The position numbers and the translations under genes are program-made. The notes beneath the pieces were generated by a model. That model was not told the DNA's origin and searched no databases. It saw only the letters and a program-made list of their open reading frames with translations. Of a DNA stretch of 64,000 nucleotides, positions 9,152 through 17,388 are shown one piece after another. The DNA comes from CBFHND01 sp965657085 (GTDB lineage Bacteria > Pseudomonadota > Alphaproteobacteria > Rhodobacterales > Rhodobacteraceae): contig CBFHND010000007.1 of the NCBI GenBank assembly GCA_965657085.1, positions 70,602-134,601 of the forward strand, read 5' to 3'. How positions within the stretch are numbered: position 1 is the stretch's first letter; each line of letters starts with the position of its first letter.

Positions 9152-10329
9152 ACCAGCCGATCAAGCAGCACCTGATCGATCCCGAGATTTGCATTCGTTG
9201 TTACACCTGCGAAATGACCTGTCCGATCGGGGCGATCGAGCATGACGACAACAATGTGGTCGTCGATGCAGACAAGTGTAATTTCTGCATGGATTGCATT
9301 CCCGTCTGCCCAACAGGGTCCATCGATGAATGGCGTGTCGTGAACACGCCTTACACGCTCGAACAGCAGTTCGAATTTGACGAACTGCCCGAGCAGGAAG
9401 ACATCGACGTCGCGGCCCTGTCAGAGGAAGGCGATAACCTTGATGATGCGGTAGCTGCCCTCTTGGCCGAGGCGCATCAAGGCGCAGGGGGCAAGGCCAA
9501 GGCCCCTGCATCGGCGGGCAAACCGTCGATCAACATGTACAACCTGGGCAAACCGGCCGAGATGACCGTTCAGGGCAACTATTCCCTCACGGATGACCCG
9601 GATCATGACGTGCGCCACATCATCCTGGACCCCGGTGCGCTGCCCTTTCCGGTGCTCGAAGGGCAATCGGTGGGCATCATCCCCCCCGGCACCGATGCCG
9701 ATGGCAAACGCCATCTGCCGCGCCTCTATTCCGTGTCCAGCCCCCGCGACGGCGAGCGGCCCGGCTATCACAACATTTCGCTGACCGTGAAGCGCGAGGA
9801 CAAGGGGCTGGCGTCGAACTTCCTGTGCGACTTGGAGCAGGGGGCGGTGGTCGATGTCACCGGCCCGTTCGGGGCCACGTTCCTGATGCCCAACGACGCC
9901 GATGCGCGGCTTTTGATGATCTGCACCGGCACCGGGTCTGCGCCGATGCGCGCCTTTACCATGCAGCGTCAACGCGCGTCTGCAACAGGTGGCATGACCA
10001 TGTTCTTTGGTGCGCGCACACCCGAAAGCCTGCCCTATTTCGGCCCTCTCAAGAAAGTGCCCAGCAGCATTCTGCAACAGCACCTCGTGTTCAGTCGCCT
10101 GCCAGATCAGCCCAAGGAATACGTGCAGGACCGCATGATGGCGCAGGAGGACGAGGTGGCCGAAATGCTGGCCGATCCCAAGACGCATATCTACATCTGC
10201 GGGCTGCGTGGCATGGAAGAAGGCGTTGAACGGGCCATGACGTCTATCGCCGAAAGTATGGGCGAACAGTGGACTGCCTTGCGCGATCGTCTGCGCGAAG
10301 ATGGACGGTATCACGTGGAAACCTACTGA
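9148..10329 (+). CDS. boxA: Benzoyl-CoA 2,3-epoxidase reductase subunit BoxA
   Basis: A 393-residue iron-sulfur flavoprotein. Two [4Fe-4S] motifs stand at the N-terminus (C15-x2-C18-x2-C21-x3-C25 and C44-x2-C47-x2-C50-x3-C54), followed by an acidic linker and a ferredoxin-NADP reductase-type module with the FAD motif RLYSVSSPR and the NAD(P) motif CTGTGSAPMRAF. BoxA passes NADPH electrons to the diiron centre of BoxB. The ATG at 9148 is chosen because MNQPIKQHLIDPEICIRC is the normal N-terminus and it overlaps the preceding stop; a longer frame from 9055 would only add unrelated residues. Confidence 0.95.
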   Translation: MNQPIKQHLIDPEICIRCYTCEMTCPIGAIEHDDNNVVVDADKCNFCMDCIPVCPTGSIDEWRVVNTPYTLEQQFEFDELPEQEDIDVAALSEEGDNLDDAVAALLAEAHQGAGGKAKAPASAGKPSINMYNLGKPAEMTVQGNYSLTDDPDHDVRHIILDPGALPFPVLEGQSVGIIPPGTDADGKRHLPRLYSVSSPRDGERPGYHNISLTVKREDKGLASNFLCDLEQGAVVDVTGPFGATFLMPNDADARLLMICTGTGSAPMRAFTMQRQRASATGGMTMFFGARTPESLPYFGPLKKVPSSILQQHLVFSRLPDQPKEYVQDRMMAQEDEVAEMLADPKTHIYICGLRGMEEGVERAMTSIAESMGEQWTALRDRLREDGRYHVETY

Positions 10330-10330
10330 G

Positions 10331-10753
10331 GTGGCGGCCCCTTTCATCCACGAAATCCGCGTTACCTGGGGCGACTGCGACCCGGCGCGCATTGCCTATA
10401 CGGGGCGGTTGCCCGCTTTCTCACTTGAGGCGATCAATGCATGGTGGGAGGCACACTTGGATGGGGACGGGTGGTATCAGCTTGAACTGGACCGCAATGT
10501 CGGCACGCCGTTTGTGCACCTGTCGATGGACTTCCGCAGCCCTGTCACACCACGCCACCGATTGATGTGCGAGGTGTGGCCGTCACGGCTGGGGGAGAAA
10601 TCGATCACTTTCCGCATAAACGCGCGACAAAATGGGCAGCTGTGTTTCGAGGGCACGTTCACCTGCGTGTTCACGGTGGCCGATGCCTTCAAAAGCCAGC
10701 CTGCGCCGCCGGGCATCCGCGCCGTGGTCGAGCCGTTGATCCGTGCAGAATAA
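10331..10753 (+). CDS. 4-hydroxybenzoyl-CoA thioesterase-family hotdog protein
   Basis: About 140 residues with a hotdog fold. The active-site region TWGDCDPARIAYTGRL near the N-terminus contains the Asp of 4-hydroxybenzoyl-CoA-type thioesterases. Its probable role is to release trapped aromatic or dead-end acyl-CoA esters and recover CoA, as proposed for thioesterases in box clusters. I chose the GTG at 10331, one base after boxA ends; an ATG at 10301 would overlap boxA by 29 bases and has a poor ribosome site. Confidence 0.8.
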   Translation: MAAPFIHEIRVTWGDCDPARIAYTGRLPAFSLEAINAWWEAHLDGDGWYQLELDRNVGTPFVHLSMDFRSPVTPRHRLMCEVWPSRLGEKSITFRINARQNGQLCFEGTFTCVFTVADAFKSQPAPPGIRAVVEPLIRAE

Positions 10754-10848
10754 CGCTGCTAAAGTGATTATATTTCGGGCATACCCATTGAAACCCCATT
10801 TTGGTCAGCTAAGATGTGCATTATCTTACACCAATTCGCAGGACGCCC

Positions 10849-11739
10849 GTGGCCACCGGAACGACCAATACAATTGAGCAACCAGAATTGACTCAACGCC
10901 TCGCGCAAAGGGTCCGGGCCGTGCGAACAGCGCAAAAACTGCCGCGTAGGGCGCTTTCTGAAATGTCGGGCGTGTCGCCGCGGTATCTGGCGCAGCTGGA
11001 ATCCGGCACCGGCAATATATCGATTCTGTTGCTCCAGCGGGTGGCTGATGCTCTGGGACAGCGGATCGAGGCCTTGCTGGCCGAAGAGGACCCGATGCCA
11101 GACGACGTGCAACGGGTTGCACATTTGTATAACAATGCACCTTCGGATGTGCAGGGGCGTGTGCGGGCCATTCTAGCGCCGCAAACCCCGGCTTCGCTCC
11201 GGGCCAATCGCATCTGCCTTGTGGGGTTGCGTGGCGCTGGGAAATCCACCCTGGGTGCACGGGCCGCTACCGCTTTGAATGTGCCCTTCGTGGAACTGAA
11301 CACCGAGATCGAGGCAAAGGCAGGAATGCCCGTGTCCGAGGTCATGGCGCTTTATGGGCAAGACGGTTACCGTGATCTTGAAGCGGATGTTCTGGGCGAT
11401 GTCATCGACAACAATGCGCGCATGATCCTGGCCGTTGGCGGTGGTATTGTGGCCGACAGCCAAACCTACCGCCGTTTGCTGGAGCGGTTTCACACCGTCT
11501 GGATCAAAACCAGTCCCGCAGAACACATGGCACGCGTCAGGGCGCAAGGCGATCTGCGCCCGATGGAAGGCAATCCAGCGGCGATGGATCAGCTGAAGTC
11601 CCTGCTCGAAGCACGCACACCGCTATATGAACGCAGCATTGCGCAGGTGGATACGTCAAACAGACCGGTGCAGTCTTCGGTCAATGACCTGCTGGCGGTC
11701 ATCGCCAGGCATCGCTTCGTGGAAAGCATCGGCGGGTGA
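10849..11739 (+). CDS. boxR: BoxR transcriptional regulator (HTH plus shikimate-kinase-like domain)
   Basis: A 296-residue two-domain regulator. Residues about 16-75 form an XRE-type helix-turn-helix (SEMSGVSPRYLAQLESGTGNIS). From residue 121 a shikimate kinase-like domain follows, with Walker A GLRGAGKST (126-134), the FVELNTEIE segment and AVGGGIV. This architecture is specific to BoxR, the benzoyl-CoA-responsive repressor of box genes. The GTG at 10849 has AGGA five bases upstream; the longer GTG start at 10816 would place the coding region over a GTGCATTAT site that may be an operator. The stop overlaps the next start (GTGA). Confidence 0.92.
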   Translation: MATGTTNTIEQPELTQRLAQRVRAVRTAQKLPRRALSEMSGVSPRYLAQLESGTGNISILLLQRVADALGQRIEALLAEEDPMPDDVQRVAHLYNNAPSDVQGRVRAILAPQTPASLRANRICLVGLRGAGKSTLGARAATALNVPFVELNTEIEAKAGMPVSEVMALYGQDGYRDLEADVLGDVIDNNARMILAVGGGIVADSQTYRRLLERFHTVWIKTSPAEHMARVRAQGDLRPMEGNPAAMDQLKSLLEARTPLYERSIAQVDTSNRPVQSSVNDLLAVIARHRFVESIGG

Positions 11740-12236
11740 CAGATGCGCCCATGCAGGCCGCGCTGCAGAATGCTCTTTGGGCGGCCTGCGAACATCTGTT
11801 GATGAATCATACGAATCCATGGGAATTGGACGAGGCTTTGTGCGCAAGGGGGTGGTCGCTCGGCCCGTGCGAGGCGCAGGACCTCGTTGGATTGGACACA
11901 GTATTGGCGCGGCAGAACGGGCAAACCGTGACGCCCATACTTCCCCGTATGGTGTCCGAGGGGCGTCTGGGCAAGAAGGGCGGATGGGGGTTTTACCGAT
12001 ATCCGGGAGGCGGCGGCGCGGTGATTGACCCTTTGATAGAGGACCTGATCCGGGAAGAGGCGTGGTTTGCCAAACACGAACGTCACGACCTGTCGGATGA
12101 AGACTTGTGCGCCATGGTTGCCAAGGCGGTTCAAAATGCAGTGGCCTCTCAGCTCGCCCAAGGCAACACGCCCGAGGATGTCCGTTCAAATGCCATTGGG
12201 GCATTGCACTGTCCGGGCGACATCCTTGGTCTTTGA
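11736..12236 (+). CDS. Stand-alone 3-hydroxyacyl-CoA dehydrogenase C-terminal domain protein
   Basis: 166 residues from a GTG overlapping the boxR stop (an ATG at 11751 is possible). The first 100 residues match the 3HCDH C-terminal helical domain: NALWAACEHLL, WSLGPCEAQDLVGLDTVLA and GRLGKKGGWGFYRYPGG. A second, weaker helical repeat follows (LSDEDLCAMVAKAVQNAVAS). No NAD-binding Rossmann domain is present here or next to it, so it cannot act alone as a normal dehydrogenase. It may complete a split enzyme or serve as a CoA-binding accessory in the beta-oxidation part of the pathway. Confidence 0.75.
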   Translation: MTDAPMQAALQNALWAACEHLLMNHTNPWELDEALCARGWSLGPCEAQDLVGLDTVLARQNGQTVTPILPRMVSEGRLGKKGGWGFYRYPGGGGAVIDPLIEDLIREEAWFAKHERHDLSDEDLCAMVAKAVQNAVASQLAQGNTPEDVRSNAIGALHCPGDILGL

Positions 12237-12725
12237 CTAGCCGACCACCAGAAGGATCATGGTGCCCAGACCCCACAAGGTCATCTGGTAATGTGTATTC
12301 TGCGCACCCTCGTGGCAGAACCAATAGCAGAAATGGTTGCCAATAATAAGAAACCCGGCCCAGATCGCGGTGAACATCATGGCACCCGCCAGTGCAACCA
12401 CGCGTCCGGTATCCGCCGCAGCGGTTCCAACCAGCCCCATAATCAGACCTATGACACCAGCCCACAGCACCAGCGTCGCAAGAAGTTCGGCCAGAACAAC
12501 CGCGCGGAAGGCGGTGCGCTGTATGCCGGGGTGGGTGATGGCGCGGTGTGCGACTTGGGCAAAGGCATCCGGGTACTCGGTGCGCATCCGGGTCATCTCC
12601 ATGACTTCGGCGGTATAAACCCGGTTCACATCGGGGTGCAGGATGTTGTCACGCACCCCCAAGGTCAGCCACGCGGCGATCAGACCGGTCGCCAAGGCCT
12701 GTGCTGCGATGATCATGTCCTGCAA
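12237..12725 (-). CDS. DUF2165 family integral membrane protein
   Basis: A 162-residue membrane protein with about four hydrophobic helices (first helix at residues 3-23, others near 75-97, 107-128 and 148-162). The conserved DUF2165 features are seen: NILHPDVNRVYTAEVMEM after helix 1 and WAGFLIIGNHFCYWFCHEG with ...THYQMTLWG near the end. The function is unknown. The TTG at 12725 is preferred because AAGGA lies about 7 bases upstream; the ATG at 12716 would sit too close to its AGGA. It is convergent with the box operon, whose last gene ends one base away. Confidence 0.75.
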   Translation of the reverse strand: MQDMIIAAQALATGLIAAWLTLGVRDNILHPDVNRVYTAEVMEMTRMRTEYPDAFAQVAHRAITHPGIQRTAFRAVVLAELLATLVLWAGVIGLIMGLVGTAAADTGRVVALAGAMMFTAIWAGFLIIGNHFCYWFCHEGAQNTHYQMTLWGLGTMILLVVG

Positions 12726-12741
12726 ATTGCGGTCCTTTCAC

Positions 12742-12770
12742 AAAAAAGGGGCCGCATCGCTGCGGCCCCC
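12742..12770 (-). terminator. Rho-independent terminator of the substrate-binding protein gene
   Basis: On the minus strand GGGGCCGCA-GCGA-TGCGGCCCC is a perfect 9-bp stem with a tetraloop, followed directly by TTTTTT. It lies 24 bases after the stop of the ABC substrate-binding protein gene and before the DUF2165 gene. Confidence 0.9.
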
Positions 12771-12793
12771 TGATCTTGGCTTTACCCGAAGGA

Positions 12794-14452
12794 TCAGGTC
12801 CAGGCGATTTCTGCCGGACGATACTCGAACGAGATGTGGTGGCCAGCGCCAACCAGACCGTCCTTGGTGAAGTTGTAGACCGAGCGCCAGTACGGCTGAA
12901 TGGTCACGCCGTCATCCTGCAGGATTTTCTGGCCTTTTTCGGACAGGGCGCGGCGGGCTTCGACGTCAGCCGTGCCAAGCGCTTCTGCAAGGTTGGCGTC
13001 AAACTCGGGGTTGGAATAGCCGAATTCGTTCCACGCTTCACCCGTGCGATAGGCAAGGGCCCAGATCTGGACGCCCAGCGGACGGTGGTTCCAGTTGGTC
13101 GACGAGAACGGGTACTTCGCCCAGTCGTTCCAAAAGGTCGAGCCGGGCAGGATCGTCCGCTTGACCTTGATGCCTGCATCACGCAGCTGGGCCGCCACCG
13201 CATCGGTGGTGTCCTTGCGCCATGCATCGTCGATCGAGATCAGCTCGTGCTCGAAATCGGCCATGCCGGCCTCTTCCATCAGGGCCTTGGCCGCTGCGGG
13301 ATCGACTTTGCGCGGGGGCAGTTCCGCGTACTCGGGGTGCATCGGACCAACGTGATGGTTTTCGGCTGGCAGGCCACGGCCCGCGTAACCCAGTTCCAAC
13401 AGAACCTCGTTGTCGACGGCCATGGTGATCGCCTGACGCACACGCTTGTCCGCGTAGGGCTTCATGCCATCGACTTCGGCCAGCTGGTTGGGGCGGATGA
13501 CGATTGTCGAAGCTGTCACAACTTCGTTTTCGTTCCAACCGTCCAGCGTGTTCATGATGTCGATGAACTCACCATCAACCGAATACATCATGTCGACTTC
13601 GTCAGCTTCTGCTGCTGCAACCCATGCGGATGGGTCTGTGCCGTAGTCGATGTATTCCAGGCTGTCGATGTAGGCACCGTTGCCTTCGTTCCACCAAGTG
13701 TGGTTCTCGTTGCGCACCAGAACGCCTTTGACGCCCACTTCGTGCTCGCCCGGCAGGTAGGGGCCCGTGCCAATGGGGTTGCTCAGCATGGTGTCTGCGC
13801 TGTGCGAGCTGTGCACGATCGCGGCAGGATAGTCTGCCATGCCGGGGATCAGCGAAATGTCAGCCGAAGGCAGGTTCAGTTTGACGGTGTGGCTGTCCAC
13901 AACCTCGATACCGCCTTCGACGGCCACGCCCGTGTTGGCATCGATGAGTGTTGCGAAGCGACCCGCCATCGAGTTGCCTTCGACTTCTTTTTCACACCAG
14001 CCTGCAATGTTGCGGGCCACGTCTTCTGCGGTGAAGTCGTCGCCGTTGTTCCACTTGACGCCTTTGCGGACGTTCAGAGTGTAGGTTTTGGCGTCGTCGC
14101 TGATTTCCCAGCTTTCCAGCAGCTGTGGCTTGAAGGTACCGTCGTTTTCATAGGAAACGAGATACTCCAGCCAACCGCGCGTGAAGTTTGCCAGCTGCGA
14201 CCAGTCATATGTGCGTGGGTCCTTGAGCGCGCGAACTTCCATCTCGCAACGGACTGTGCCGCCCATCTTGTGACCAGCGGCCTGCGCCGGTGCCGCCATG
14301 CCCAGCATGCCATAAGCGGTTGCGGCGGTCGCGCCGAATGCGCTGGCCAGGGCCAGGAATTCGCGGCGGTTGACCGGGTCTGTTCCGACTTTGGCCGCCG
14401 ACTCCGTGATGGAGCTCGGCAGCGGCTTGCCGGTGCGTGTCATAAACGTCAT
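12794..14452 (-). CDS. ABC transporter substrate-binding protein, family 5 (peptide/nickel type), Tat-exported
   Basis: A 552-residue SBP_bac_5 protein. The N-terminus holds a twin-arginine signal (NRREFLALASAFGATAATAYGM, about residues 27-48) and a probable cleavage after AQA. The mature part shows the family pattern: LLESWEISDDAKTYTLNVRKGVKWNNGDDFTAEDV and ADKRVRQAITMAVDNEVLLELGYAGRGLPAENHHVGP. Such proteins bind oligopeptides or small organic ligands in the periplasm. The ATG at 14452 follows AGAGGAAG; longer frames lack a site. No permease or ATPase genes are next to it in the window. It lies downstream of the creatininase/amidohydrolase/oxidase genes and may import their substrate. Confidence 0.88.
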   Translation of the reverse strand: MTFMTRTGKPLPSSITESAAKVGTDPVNRREFLALASAFGATAATAYGMLGMAAPAQAAGHKMGGTVRCEMEVRALKDPRTYDWSQLANFTRGWLEYLVSYENDGTFKPQLLESWEISDDAKTYTLNVRKGVKWNNGDDFTAEDVARNIAGWCEKEVEGNSMAGRFATLIDANTGVAVEGGIEVVDSHTVKLNLPSADISLIPGMADYPAAIVHSSHSADTMLSNPIGTGPYLPGEHEVGVKGVLVRNENHTWWNEGNGAYIDSLEYIDYGTDPSAWVAAAEADEVDMMYSVDGEFIDIMNTLDGWNENEVVTASTIVIRPNQLAEVDGMKPYADKRVRQAITMAVDNEVLLELGYAGRGLPAENHHVGPMHPEYAELPPRKVDPAAAKALMEEAGMADFEHELISIDDAWRKDTTDAVAAQLRDAGIKVKRTILPGSTFWNDWAKYPFSSTNWNHRPLGVQIWALAYRTGEAWNEFGYSNPEFDANLAEALGTADVEARRALSEKGQKILQDDGVTIQPYWRSVYNFTKDGLVGAGHHISFEYRPAEIAWT

Positions 14453-14760
14453 GTTCTTCCTCTCTGTTGGCGTCACAAACAGATGTTTGCGTTCCTTTTC
14501 GCCCACGGTTTGAAACCTGTGGACAAGGTGATGCAGTTAACCTGCGATTATCGCCTCCCCTTCGCGGGGGACGGCCTGAGTTCAAACGATCAGGCGCATG
14601 GCGTCAACCCCATCTGCGGGGGTCGCAACCCAACAAATACGCGATAAGCTGTGACATTTTTTGTAAATGCACGGCGTCAGACGGTGCAAAACCGGCCTTT
14701 GGCCCCAAATCGGACGTGCAAGCGCCGCTTTCCCGGTTTTCCTGGTCTGCTTGAACGGTT
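14453..14760. other. 308-base gap upstream of the substrate-binding protein gene
   Basis: No gene is supported here. The stretch must contain the promoter of the minus-strand substrate-binding protein gene and the end of the oxidase transcript. A small hairpin TCCCC-TTCGC-GGGGA at 14556-14570 is visible, without a T-run. I could not fix promoter boxes with confidence. Confidence 0.5.
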
Positions 14761-16170
14761 TCAATTGTCTGGCTGATTTCCCAAGGCTTCGATCTCTTCT
14801 GGTGACAGATCTGCGACCTCTTTCCAGAAACGCGATTTGGCCGCGTTCAACAGCCCTTTGGGGTCCAGCCGCTTTTTCCAGGCAAGGTGGGTATGATCTG
14901 GCTTCAGCCCGCCGCCTTCGACGTTCCAGGTATGTGCATCATAGACCGGAAAGCCCGCCGCCGCGTAGGTCGCGTTGATCTCGGCCAGACGTTCCGGCGT
15001 GGAAAACCAGATGATCGGCAAATCAAAGGTCACGATCTCACCGCCGACGCGGGCAAACTCGTGGTGCATCCAGACATCTTCGCCCAGGGTCGGGCGCAAA
15101 GCCGCGATGGCGGCGGGGTCTGGCGGTATTGGGCATCCAACCTGCTGGTAGGTGGCGCTACGGTCGGCCTTCAGCACCTGCAGCGTGGTGTGGTTGTAGC
15201 TGAAATCGAACACGTGCGGCAGGCCCGCGTGCACCCTTTCCGTTTCGGTCAGGGTCAGATCGACATGCCCGCCATTGGCGGTGATCAAGGCTTTGAAGGC
15301 GGCAATGTCTTCCGCCGGGACAAGGGACACCAATAGGTGCTTGCCCGCCCGAATATGTCCTTCGAGCTTTGGGAAATAGGCGCAGATGCGGGCATCCACT
15401 GTTGTCAGCAGCTTGCACGCGATGTCGGGCGCCTGCGCCATGGCAAGGCCCGCGGCATAGGTGGCTTCATATGTCTCGAAGGTGGCCATGCACCCCACCC
15501 AATCTCGGCGCGGGACAGCGCGCATGGTGACATCGGTGATCACCCCGTTCAGGCCCCAGGCATGGTGAACGTGCAGCACATCGGGGCCTTGGAACACGTG
15601 CTCGCTTGGTGTGGCCTCGACCGACTGAACCGTCAGCGCAATCAGGTTCCCCGGATCGCGCAGCGCTCCGTTGGCAATAGACCCGATACCCGCACTGCCA
15701 CCGGCAACAAAGCCGCCCATGGTTGCGATGTCCTGCGTAGATGGGAACATGGCCAGTTCCTGTCCGCTTTCGGCGAGTGCCGCGTTCACATCGGCCATCA
15801 ACGCGCCGGCCTCTGCGCGGACCCATCCGTCACCCACGTCGATCACGCGGTTCAGCGCGGTGGTTTCAATGATCAGACCGCCATCCATGGGCACGGCCTG
15901 TCCATAGTTGCCTGTCCCGCCACCGCGCAGAACGATGGGCGATCCGTGTTTGTAGGCGGTGGCGAGGGTATGGCGCATTTCCGCGACGGTCCTTGGCCTT
16001 GCTACAAGATCGCCAAAGCAGCCCTTCAAAGCGGCATTCAGGATCGGTGAATACCAAAAGAAATCGCGGCTGCGTTTCTTGACCAAAACCGGCTCGGCGA
16101 TGGTTTCGACCGGGCCGAGGTCTTGGGCGATTGCAGCCCAATCCAAGTCTGACTTGCCTGAGATCGACAT
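14761..16170 (-). CDS. FAD-binding oxidoreductase, FAD_binding_4 (GlcD-like)
   Basis: A 469-residue VAO/PCMH-type flavoprotein. The FAD-binding region is seen as IVLRGGGTGNYGQAVP (residues about 77-92) with GWVRAEAG, MFPSTQDIATMGGFVAGGSAG and GLNGVITDVTMR. This family oxidises alpha-hydroxy acids or related substrates with FAD; the substrate is unknown here. It lacks the C-terminal iron-sulfur region of some fusion forms. It lies 3 bases after the amidohydrolase gene in one operon, so it likely acts on a product of that enzyme or of the creatininase-family protein. Confidence 0.8.
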   Translation of the reverse strand: MSISGKSDLDWAAIAQDLGPVETIAEPVLVKKRSRDFFWYSPILNAALKGCFGDLVARPRTVAEMRHTLATAYKHGSPIVLRGGGTGNYGQAVPMDGGLIIETTALNRVIDVGDGWVRAEAGALMADVNAALAESGQELAMFPSTQDIATMGGFVAGGSAGIGSIANGALRDPGNLIALTVQSVEATPSEHVFQGPDVLHVHHAWGLNGVITDVTMRAVPRRDWVGCMATFETYEATYAAGLAMAQAPDIACKLLTTVDARICAYFPKLEGHIRAGKHLLVSLVPAEDIAAFKALITANGGHVDLTLTETERVHAGLPHVFDFSYNHTTLQVLKADRSATYQQVGCPIPPDPAAIAALRPTLGEDVWMHHEFARVGGEIVTFDLPIIWFSTPERLAEINATYAAAGFPVYDAHTWNVEGGGLKPDHTHLAWKKRLDPKGLLNAAKSRFWKEVADLSPEEIEALGNQPDN

Positions 16171-16173
16171 CGA

Positions 16174-17388
16174 TTATGCCTCGAGTGCTGGTCGAAGCGG
16201 GCTGCGCCCCGCGACCAGATCCGCAGTGGTGCGCGCATCGGCAATGCGCAGGTCCGTCATCGCGGCACCATCGACATGGATGGGATCAAACCCCAGTGCC
16301 GCACGCGCATCCGTTGTGATCGCAGGCAACCACTGGCCCAAGGGCGGGTCCAGATGTGCGCCCAAAACTGCCAGATGCAGGGCGGCCATGGGGTCGTGAT
16401 GCCCCACCGGGCAAAACGCGTCGCCCACGTTGTCCGATCCGACCAGAACTTTGACGCCACAGGCGCGCAATTCGCGCAACCGTGTGATGCCCCTGCGCTC
16501 CGGTGTGCCGTTTTCCCGGCCTTGCAGATACAGGTTGGTCGTCGGCAGGGCGCAGACCGCAATGCCTGCCCGCGCCAGTTTGTCTCCGATCCGGGCGACC
16601 GTATCTGGCGATTTGTCCATCAGGCTGACGGCATGACCACACAGGACCCGGTGCTTGAAATCGTGGGCGAGGGCCGCGTCGGCGATGACCTCGAGGCCGT
16701 TGAGCGGTGCAAGCCCTTCGTCTACGTGAAAATCCAAGGGAATCCCCAGACGTTTTGCGTGTTCAAAGCATTGATTGATGCCCTGACCCATATGTTCGTG
16801 CCCACGGACAAATGCACCCAAAACGCCGTTGTCTTGCGCCACCTGGTCCGCCACGGCGGCAGCAAAATCGCTATCGGCCATCTGGTCGATCCCGGTCAGG
16901 GCGGCGCATTGCAGGGTGAGGGGCGCACCCCTGGCAAGGTCCGTCATCACGTGCCACGCCAGCGGTGGAGCTGGTGTTTCGCCCCAATCAACATGGGTGC
17001 GCATCGCACTGCATCCCGCGCGAGCAGCTTCCATCATTCCGTGCCGGGCGCGCGTTTTCAGATCTTCTTCTGTCCAGTTGACCTTGTCCTGACGCTGGGC
17101 GGTCAGGGCGGCATCCAGATCGCCACCCACTGCTCCGAGGCGGTGGATGGTATGGCATTTGTCGAGATGGCAATGCGCTTCGGTCAATGCCGGAAGGATC
17201 ATCCGCGGACGCGCGGTCGGCGGGCCTTGACGCAGTCCCACGGCATGGCGGTCCCGGATAACAAGATCCCCGCGTGTGCAATCGCCATCGGTTGTGCCGC
17301 CAAAGCGGGCCGGATCGCGCAGCATGCTGCACGGCACAAGAACGTCCCGCACGTGGTGCGGCAGGCCGGGTACGTCACGGGCCATCAT
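16174..17388 (-). CDS. Cytosine deaminase-like amidohydrolase
   Basis: A 404-residue metal-dependent TIM-barrel amidohydrolase of the CodA subfamily. It shows the LPALTEAHCHLDK motif (HxH metal pair plus Lys, about residue 70), MRTHVDWGE, LDFHVDEGL, VLCGHAVSL and the terminal VLVGSDNVGDAF with the catalytic Asp. Members deaminate or hydrolyse cyclic ureides, pyrimidines or isocytosine-like rings, but the residues here do not fix the substrate. It overlaps the creatininase-family gene by 4 bases (ATGA), so both enzymes probably act in one pathway. Confidence 0.8.
   Translation of the reverse strand: MMARDVPGLPHHVRDVLVPCSMLRDPARFGGTTDGDCTRGDLVIRDRHAVGLRQGPPTARPRMILPALTEAHCHLDKCHTIHRLGAVGGDLDAALTAQRQDKVNWTEEDLKTRARHGMMEAARAGCSAMRTHVDWGETPAPPLAWHVMTDLARGAPLTLQCAALTGIDQMADSDFAAAVADQVAQDNGVLGAFVRGHEHMGQGINQCFEHAKRLGIPLDFHVDEGLAPLNGLEVIADAALAHDFKHRVLCGHAVSLMDKSPDTVARIGDKLARAGIAVCALPTTNLYLQGRENGTPERRGITRLRELRACGVKVLVGSDNVGDAFCPVGHHDPMAALHLAVLGAHLDPPLGQWLPAITTDARAALGFDPIHVDGAAMTDLRIADARTTADLVAGRSPLRPALEA

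Noticed and set aside
10816..10848. A longer BoxR starting at GTG 10816
   Set aside because: No ribosome site in front, and the extra residues cover a possible operator; GTG 10849 has AGGA at proper distance.
12776..14647. A 623-residue open frame on the plus strand opposite the substrate-binding protein gene
   Set aside because: It is the antisense shadow of a well-supported ABC binding protein; its translation has no domain pattern and is rich in Val/Gly/His as expected from the reverse strand of a GC-rich gene.
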